Shown: positions 5,993 through 10,756 of the stretch, piece after piece
How positions within the stretch are numbered: position 1 is the stretch's first letter
Layout: every line of letters starts with the position of its first letter
From: Kiritimatiellales bacterium
GTDB taxonomy: Bacteria; Verrucomicrobiota; Kiritimatiellia; Kiritimatiellales; Pontiellaceae
NCBI GenBank assembly: GCA_021734595.1
Contig: JAIPIO010000136.1
Location: 1 to 10,756 of the forward strand
Reading direction: 5' to 3'
DNA length: 10,756 nt
Position numbers and translations under genes: made by a program
Notes under the pieces: generated by a model
Database searches by the model: none
Told to the model about the DNA's origin: nothing
What the model saw: only the letters and a program-made list of their open reading frames with translations

Positions 5993-6979
5993 ATGAATTC
6001 GTCTGTTGTCCATTTTGATAATGCCTGTGAAGCACGTGATATGTGCGCGCTTCTCGCGGGACTCACTGAAAAAATCGAAATGGACAGTGCCCTGTCGGTT
6101 ACCGTCCGGGATATGAAGATATGCTTAGAAGGCGAGGAACCTGTGCGGGAGGAAATCTGCCGTTTTCTGGAAGATCTGCGCATAGCGCGCAATCAAACGG
6201 CGCTTGATCCGCGGGCGGTGGCCTATGCGTATGACGAATTCCGCCGCGGCGAGAAGAAAATCTTTTCTAAACTTTCCAGCATCCGGATAGATGTAAGCCC
6301 CAAAAAACCCTCGATCTTTCCACGCACACTCGGCCAGCAGATTTATCTGAATACCATTATAGGTAATTCAATTACATTTGGTATCGGTCCGGCCGGGACA
6401 GGCAAAACCTATCTGGCCATGGCCATGGCCGTATCTGCACTGATCAAGGGCGATGTCAGCCGTATTATCCTCACCCGCCCAGCCATTGAAGCCGGGGAGT
6501 CACTCGGATTTCTTCCGGGTGACATACAGCAGAAGATTTCTCCCTATCTTCGTCCATTATATGATGCGTTGCACGACATGCTGCCTCCCGAAAACATAGA
6601 AAGCGATATTGAAAAGGGAATCATTGAAGTGGCCCCGCTGGCATATATGCGAGGGCGGACACTTAACCATGCTTTCGTGATTCTTGATGAGGCCCAGAAT
6701 ACGACCCCGCAGCAGATGCTGATGTTCTTAACCCGCATGGGCTTTGACTCGAGGTGCGCAATTACCGGCGATCTGACACAAATTGATCTGCCGGACCGGA
6801 AGAGTTCGGGACTGCTTGAAGCTCGCCATCTGCTGGGTAATATCGATGACCTGAGATTTGTCGAACTGACGGAACGCGATGTTGTTCGGCATCCATTGGT
6901 GCAGAAAGTTATTGAAGCTTACCGCAAAAAACGGTGTAACAGGCACGCAGGCGAGAAGAAGGCACAAGATGAAATCTAA
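5993..6979 (+). CDS. phoH: PhoH-like ATPase (PhoH/YbeZ family)
   Basis: The product is a 328-residue cytosolic P-loop ATPase of the PhoH family. In many bacteria it is encoded beside ybeY and is linked to RNA metabolism and ribosome maturation. Visible features: an N-terminal region of about 100 residues corresponding to the KH-like part of long PhoH proteins; Walker A GPAGTGKT (132-139); the family signature RPAIEAGESLGFLPGD (162-177); Walker B VILDEAQN (229-236); and TGDLTQIDLP (258-267), the sensor-like motif. All are intact and the length is normal. The start at 5993 is the first possible one after an in-frame TGA at 5966. It has no visible Shine-Dalgarno, so translation may rely on an unstructured or very short leader. 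It is the first gene of the operon, and its 3' end overlaps pgpH by 11 nt. Biochemical activity in this organism is inference from family. Confidence 0.95.
   Translation: MNSSVVHFDNACEARDMCALLAGLTEKIEMDSALSVTVRDMKICLEGEEPVREEICRFLEDLRIARNQTALDPRAVAYAYDEFRRGEKKIFSKLSSIRIDVSPKKPSIFPRTLGQQIYLNTIIGNSITFGIGPAGTGKTYLAMAMAVSALIKGDVSRIILTRPAIEAGESLGFLPGDIQQKISPYLRPLYDALHDMLPPENIESDIEKGIIEVAPLAYMRGRTLNHAFVILDEAQNTTPQQMLMFLTRMGFDSRCAITGDLTQIDLPDRKSSGLLEARHLLGNIDDLRFVELTERDVVRHPLVQKVIEAYRKKRCNRHAGEKKAQDEI
6958..6962 (+). promoter_or_regulatory. Ribosome binding site of pgpH inside phoH
   Basis: GAAGG lies 6 nt before the ATG at 6969 and within the last codons of phoH. It supports 6969 as the pgpH start and suggests coupling of translation between the two genes. 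Confidence 0.5.
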
Positions 6980-9317
6980 GCTTTTCAGGAAAAAGAAGCA
7001 GCGGATGGCGGAACGGAAAGTCGCCAAGGAACTGAGGAAAATTCCTGTGAGAGAACTCTCTCTCGGGCTTTTGCTTTGGTTAAGTGTAAGTTATCTGTTT
7101 TATGGAAGTGGTGTTGTAAAGCATATCGATATTGCGGAAGGGCAACGCGTGCCAACCACGATTGTCGCCACAGTTGATTTTGATTGTGAAAACCTGACAG
7201 AAACGGAATTTAACCGCAGAAAAGCCGCCAATGGCGTCTCACCGGTTTTTACCACCGACCCTGCTCCGCTAAACCGGGCAATCGGCGGTATCGATAAGCT
7301 GTTCACACAACTGCAGCAATACCAAACCGTCGACTCCAATCAGCAGGCAACGATTAGAATATCGTTGACGGGATTGCTTGACGGTCTTGGTACTGCGGTC
7401 ACCACTGACGATTTTATCGGCATGTTTACGGAAGGCCAAATTACGAATGCTCACAATGCCATCAGGGGCAATCTTCAGACGGTGCTCTCCGCCGGCATTC
7501 TGTCAGAAGAATACCGCCGCACGCTTTTCAGGGATGCATCCACTAAAAGTGTAACCATTAAAAATACTCAAACCGGCGCCTCGCGCACGCTTCCTCAACG
7601 GGAAATTCCATCGGTAAGGGACGTAATCAAGAAAATTTCCGGCAGTCTAAATCCGGTTTTGGCTGATCCCCAACATAGTCAGGATAAGATGACGGTCTTG
7701 TTATCCGCATGGATCACTCCGAATCTAACCTATGATGCAGTAGCCACCGATCTGCTCCGTTCTGAAGCATCGCAATCGGTTGAGCCTGTTATCCAACAAT
7801 ACCTCGCAGGAACCACATTGGCGCAGGCGGGCGAACCGGCAACTCCCCAGACTCTTCTGCTCCTACAGGCACATGAACAAAAACAGAGCGATGATGAAGA
7901 AACTTTTGACCGCTTTATGAACGTCGTGGGCAACAGCATCCAACTGCTGGCAGGTCTTATTATTGCCATCGTAATATTGCGTATTGTTGCACCGCACCTG
8001 TTGCTGGAACCCGACAAGCTTTTCCTCCTATGCCTACTGTCCCTGCTTACGCTGGCGGCCGCCCGGTTGCTTCTGTACCTTTCGATTCAGTATCAGGTTC
8101 TTTCTCCATCGCTGCTGACCTATCTTGTGCCCCATGCTCTGGCCGTACTGCTGGCGGGAATTCTTATCGGCGCGGCCCCCGCCCTCTGCCTCGGCCTTTG
8201 GACAAGCTATGCCACTGCCACCCTTTTTTCACAGTCGTTCAATGTGTTCGCGCTGGGGCTGCTCATCACCATTACCGCAACCAGCACCGTGCGCAATGTG
8301 CATCAACGTTCCAGTCTGTTTAAAGCCGGGTTATGGGTCGGCGCGGTTATGGTTTTGTTTGTACTGATATCCGCAATTCTTAATCAGCCCACGCTGCATG
8401 TGCTGCTCACCCAGCTCGGTGCCGCAGTGGTTAACGGCATGGTTTCCGCAGTGCTGGTCATGCTGCTGATCCCGCTCTTTGAGAGCCTATTCAAAATCAC
8501 GACTGACATTACGTTACTGGAACTGTCGGATATGGGAAACCCGCTGCTTCAGAAACTTGCGATACAGGCCCCCGGCACCTACCACCATTCGCTGATGGTG
8601 GCCAGCCTGTCTCAAACGGCCGCCGAAAAAATTGGCGCGAATCCCCTGCTGGTCCGGGTTTGCGCCTACTATCATGACATCGGGAAACTGGCTAAACCGG
8701 AGTTTTTTGCTGAAAACATCCAGCACCAGGAAAATCCACATGATGATCTTTCCCCACATATGAGTGCGCTGGTTATTGTCTCCCACGTCAAGGAAGGTCT
8801 TACGCTGGCCAAGCGCAACAAATTGCCCAAGCCGATTCTTGACGCCATTGAACAGCACCACGGAAATGGACTGATCTCGTTCTTTTACCAAAAAGCAAAA
8901 ACGCAGCAGCAGAAAGAGTCCGCTCCCGCCGGCACTTCTTCAGGTACAGAATCGGTGAATGACTCCGATTTCCGATATGGCGGGAACCCGGCCGTATCGG
9001 CGGAAATGGCCATTCTATCACTGGCTGATGCAACGGAGGCGGCATCGCGCTCCATTGAAAAGCCGACACCCACCCGGATTGCCAACCTGGTGGATGATAT
9101 TTTTAAAATGAAAATACGCGATGGACAGATGGATAACTGCAACCTAACCATGGCGCAGATCAATGAGATAAAGCGGTCCTTTATCTTTTCGCTAACAAAC
9201 ATGCTGCACGGACGCATAGCGTACCCGAAAGAAGATGAAAGCTACAGTAATCAACAGACAAAGCAAACATCAGGTTCAAAAAGGAATGGTACAGAAACTA
9301 ACGCGTTGGCTGGGTGA
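6969..9317 (+). CDS. pgpH: Membrane-bound HD-domain phosphohydrolase of the PgpH/YqfF family
   Basis: The 782-residue membrane protein matches the 7TM-HD family, whose studied members (Listeria PgpH) hydrolyse cyclic-di-AMP to pApA. Order: basic cytoplasmic tail (1-30); first membrane helix (about 31-47); external domain of about 270 residues; a bundle of about seven hydrophobic segments (about 323-503); and a cytosolic HD domain. HD motif residues visible are His540 in TYHHS, His569-Asp570 in YYHDIGK, His606 in SHV, His630-631 in QHHG and Asp687 in LADATEAASR. All expected metal ligands seem present. The start is the ATG at 6969, which overlaps phoH by 11 nt; the frame is open further upstream inside phoH, but that extension carries no family similarity. 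The C-terminal tail after about residue 757 is translated through the overlapping start of ybeY. c-di-AMP as substrate is family knowledge; no cyclase gene is in the window. Confidence 0.94.
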   Translation: MKSKLFRKKKQRMAERKVAKELRKIPVRELSLGLLLWLSVSYLFYGSGVVKHIDIAEGQRVPTTIVATVDFDCENLTETEFNRRKAANGVSPVFTTDPAPLNRAIGGIDKLFTQLQQYQTVDSNQQATIRISLTGLLDGLGTAVTTDDFIGMFTEGQITNAHNAIRGNLQTVLSAGILSEEYRRTLFRDASTKSVTIKNTQTGASRTLPQREIPSVRDVIKKISGSLNPVLADPQHSQDKMTVLLSAWITPNLTYDAVATDLLRSEASQSVEPVIQQYLAGTTLAQAGEPATPQTLLLLQAHEQKQSDDEETFDRFMNVVGNSIQLLAGLIIAIVILRIVAPHLLLEPDKLFLLCLLSLLTLAAARLLLYLSIQYQVLSPSLLTYLVPHALAVLLAGILIGAAPALCLGLWTSYATATLFSQSFNVFALGLLITITATSTVRNVHQRSSLFKAGLWVGAVMVLFVLISAILNQPTLHVLLTQLGAAVVNGMVSAVLVMLLIPLFESLFKITTDITLLELSDMGNPLLQKLAIQAPGTYHHSLMVASLSQTAAEKIGANPLLVRVCAYYHDIGKLAKPEFFAENIQHQENPHDDLSPHMSALVIVSHVKEGLTLAKRNKLPKPILDAIEQHHGNGLISFFYQKAKTQQQKESAPAGTSSGTESVNDSDFRYGGNPAVSAEMAILSLADATEAASRSIEKPTPTRIANLVDDIFKMKIRDGQMDNCNLTMAQINEIKRSFIFSLTNMLHGRIAYPKEDESYSNQQTKQTSGSKRNGTETNALAG

Positions 9318-9711
9318 TCAGCTGTCCGCCAAGACAGAACCTGACTCATGGTCCGAAATTACTGTTTTGCTAGTGGATGATTTGCTTATAACCGAAATCA
9401 ACCGCGATTATTTCGGAAAGAACCGCCCCACTGATGTAATCAGCTTCCGGTACGAGCCTGTGCCGGGGGAAGCCGGGGCGTTGAGTGGCGACATAATGAT
9501 CAATGTACAACGGGCCGTTTCGGAGGGCCGCAAACGCGGCAATGTTTCCCGGGAACTTGCACTCTATATTGCCCACGGCATCAACCATCTCGGCGGCGCG
9601 GATGACGACACACCTGAAAAACGCAAAAAAATGCGTACAGTTGAAAATGCCTGGTTGCAAGAGGCAACCAGGCTGGAGTTGATTGATAATCTATTAACGG
9701 AGAGCCTATAG
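9235..9711 (+). CDS. ybeY: Endoribonuclease YbeY, rRNA maturation factor
   Basis: YbeY is a small metal-dependent endoribonuclease needed for 16S rRNA 3' maturation and ribosome quality control. The 158-residue protein is a normal length. Visible are INRDYFGKNRPTDVISF (55-71), the family's conserved strand region, and SGDIMIN (84-90). The metal motif is HGINHLGGADD, with His114 and His118. The third ligand position, His in E. coli, is Asp124 here. A D-D ending also occurs in other YbeY groups as I recall, so it need not mean loss of activity. The start is the ATG at 9235, whose KATVINRQ matches the family's first strand; this makes an 83-nt overlap with pgpH. A later ATG at 9286 would remove that strand. 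No strong ribosome binding site precedes 9235, so coupling to pgpH translation is likely. Confidence 0.93.
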   Translation: MKATVINRQSKHQVQKGMVQKLTRWLGDQLSAKTEPDSWSEITVLLVDDLLITEINRDYFGKNRPTDVISFRYEPVPGEAGALSGDIMINVQRAVSEGRKRGNVSRELALYIAHGINHLGGADDDTPEKRKKMRTVENAWLQEATRLELIDNLLTESL

Positions 9712-9712
9712 C

Positions 9713-10756
9713 ATGCCATCGTTCTTTCAAGCGATCGATTCTCATTATCTCAGCAGCAGCCTTGCCGCATTGGCATCGGCGTTTTTTTTCTCCACGCTGT
9801 TCACCTCCCTGCGTTCCACGGGCGATGCAGGACTGCCGCGTCTGATCCAGCGCGCCGGACGGCAAACCAAGCGGCTTCGCTTCTGGCAGAAACGATGGAA
9901 CCTGCTATGCAAGACGGCCCGGTTTTTTCTCACCATCGGCGCACTGGCAACCTTTATACTTTTTTATCTGGCGTTGCACCGTTGCCAAACATGGCATTTG
10001 GTTGGAGGACTGTTTCTGCTTGCACTCCTATATATGCTAGTGGTACGCATCGTGCCCCACGTTTTTGCCGAGAGCTATGCCGACCGTATTTCGCTGGCCG
10101 CACTGCCGCTGATTGGCCCGTTGACCCTGCTCATGTTTGTTTTTGTCAAGCCCCTCCAATGGGTAGAAGACAAACTGCTGCATCATGCCCTTTCCGCCTC
10201 AGACGAGGATGACCGGCCTTCGCCCGAAGATGAAATCAAGACACTGATCGAGGAAACCGGCCAAGAAGAACTGGAAGAGGAAGAGCGGAATATTATTCGC
10301 AGTGTCTTTGAGTTCGGCGATACCGTAACACGTGAAATTATGACGCCACGCATTAATATCAGCGGTCTTAAGGATACCCTCAACACCGGGGAATGCATAC
10401 AGGAAGTAAAAGAATCTCCTCATTCCCGTTTCCCCGTCTACCATGAGAGCATCGACGATGTCATTGGAATCGTCCATGTCAAGGATCTATTAAGAATCAG
10501 CGCCGGCGGACAAAACGAAACGCCGATCCGCCAACTGGTTAAAAAAATCCGGTTTGTGCCGGAAACCATGCCGATCAACGACCTGATGCAACTGATGAAA
10601 AACACACAGTCTCAGCTCGTTTTAGTGGTTGATGAATACGGCGGCACGGCCGGGCTTGTTTCCATGGAAGACATCATCGAGGAACTGGTAGGTGAGATCG
10701 AGGATGAATATGATCCCCAGGAAGAGGAGGTACAGAAGCGCCCTGACGGATCCCTG
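9713..10756 (+). CDS. CorC/HlyC-type CBS-domain membrane protein (partial, C-terminus off the right edge)
   Basis: The frame is open for 348 codons to the right edge. The N-terminal part has about four hydrophobic segments (near 13-33, 70-90, 97-115 and 128-146) and resembles a divergent DUF21/CNNM membrane domain. Next comes an acidic linker (163-192) with EDEIKTLIEETGQEELEEEE. IRSVFEFGDTVTREIMTPR (195-213) marks entry to the CBS pair. HSRFPVYHESIDDVIGIVHVKDLL (237-260) is the first CBS core, and LVVDEYGGTAGLVSMEDIIEEL (304-325) is the signature of the second. The missing end would normally hold the small CorC_HlyC domain. Family members are linked to divalent cation efflux or tolerance; E. 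coli YbeX/CorC lies beside ybeY, as here. The start is the ATG at 9713, 1 nt past the ybeY stop, with GGAG at 9699-9702, 10 nt upstream. Confidence 0.9.
   Translation, partial: MPSFFQAIDSHYLSSSLAALASAFFFSTLFTSLRSTGDAGLPRLIQRAGRQTKRLRFWQKRWNLLCKTARFFLTIGALATFILFYLALHRCQTWHLVGGLFLLALLYMLVVRIVPHVFAESYADRISLAALPLIGPLTLLMFVFVKPLQWVEDKLLHHALSASDEDDRPSPEDEIKTLIEETGQEELEEEERNIIRSVFEFGDTVTREIMTPRINISGLKDTLNTGECIQEVKESPHSRFPVYHESIDDVIGIVHVKDLLRISAGGQNETPIRQLVKKIRFVPETMPINDLMQLMKNTQSQLVLVVDEYGGTAGLVSMEDIIEELVGEIEDEYDPQEEEVQKRPDGSL

Noticed and set aside
6879..6968. Upstream extension of pgpH inside phoH
   Set aside because: The frame is open but lies wholly inside conserved phoH codons; the ATG at 6969 has a ribosome binding site and starts a typical basic N-terminus for this family.

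Overview
The window suggests an anaerobic or fermentative bacterium with moderate GC. It carries a full-length homodimeric pyruvate:ferredoxin oxidoreductase and housekeeping genes with mixed affinities. The gene order phoH–pgpH–ybeY–corC combines an order familiar from Firmicutes (phoH–pgpH–ybeY) with one familiar from proteobacteria (phoH–ybeY–corC). A lipoprotein built of PEGA repeats and a cluster of TTCCA-N5-TGGAA dyads between genes make me think of the PVC superphylum, perhaps Kiritimatiellota. That placement is inference from memory and weak; no rRNA or other marker in the window settles it.

Layout. The left half is read leftward. A lipoprotein gene of six tandem PEGA domains (4345-5691) ends at its own hairpin terminator. 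Next comes the PFOR gene nifJ (578-4102), with an A-tract-rich candidate promoter, a leader of about 100 nt and a strong Shine-Dalgarno. It also ends in a clean hairpin terminator. After a short spacer packed with TTCCA/TGGAA dyads comes the start of pyrE, cut by the left edge. The three leftward genes look like separate transcription units.

A divergent intergenic region of about 300 bp (5704-5992) holds two perfect short palindromes but no convincing promoter. From 5993 the right half is read rightward as one tightly packed operon: phoH, pgpH (overlapping phoH by 11 nt), ybeY (overlapping pgpH by 83 nt) and a CorC/HlyC-type CBS-domain membrane protein, which starts 1 nt after ybeY and is cut by the right edge. 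PhoH and YbeY are linked to RNA and ribosome maintenance, PgpH to cyclic-di-AMP breakdown, and CorC-type proteins to divalent cations. The operon is therefore a housekeeping and stress module.

I see no mobile element, CRISPR array, tRNA or rRNA, and no clear sign of a new multi-gene system. The items most worth a second look are the dyad cluster that runs into the pyrE ribosome binding site, the leader upstream of nifJ, the six-repeat PEGA lipoprotein and the altered metal site of YbeY.
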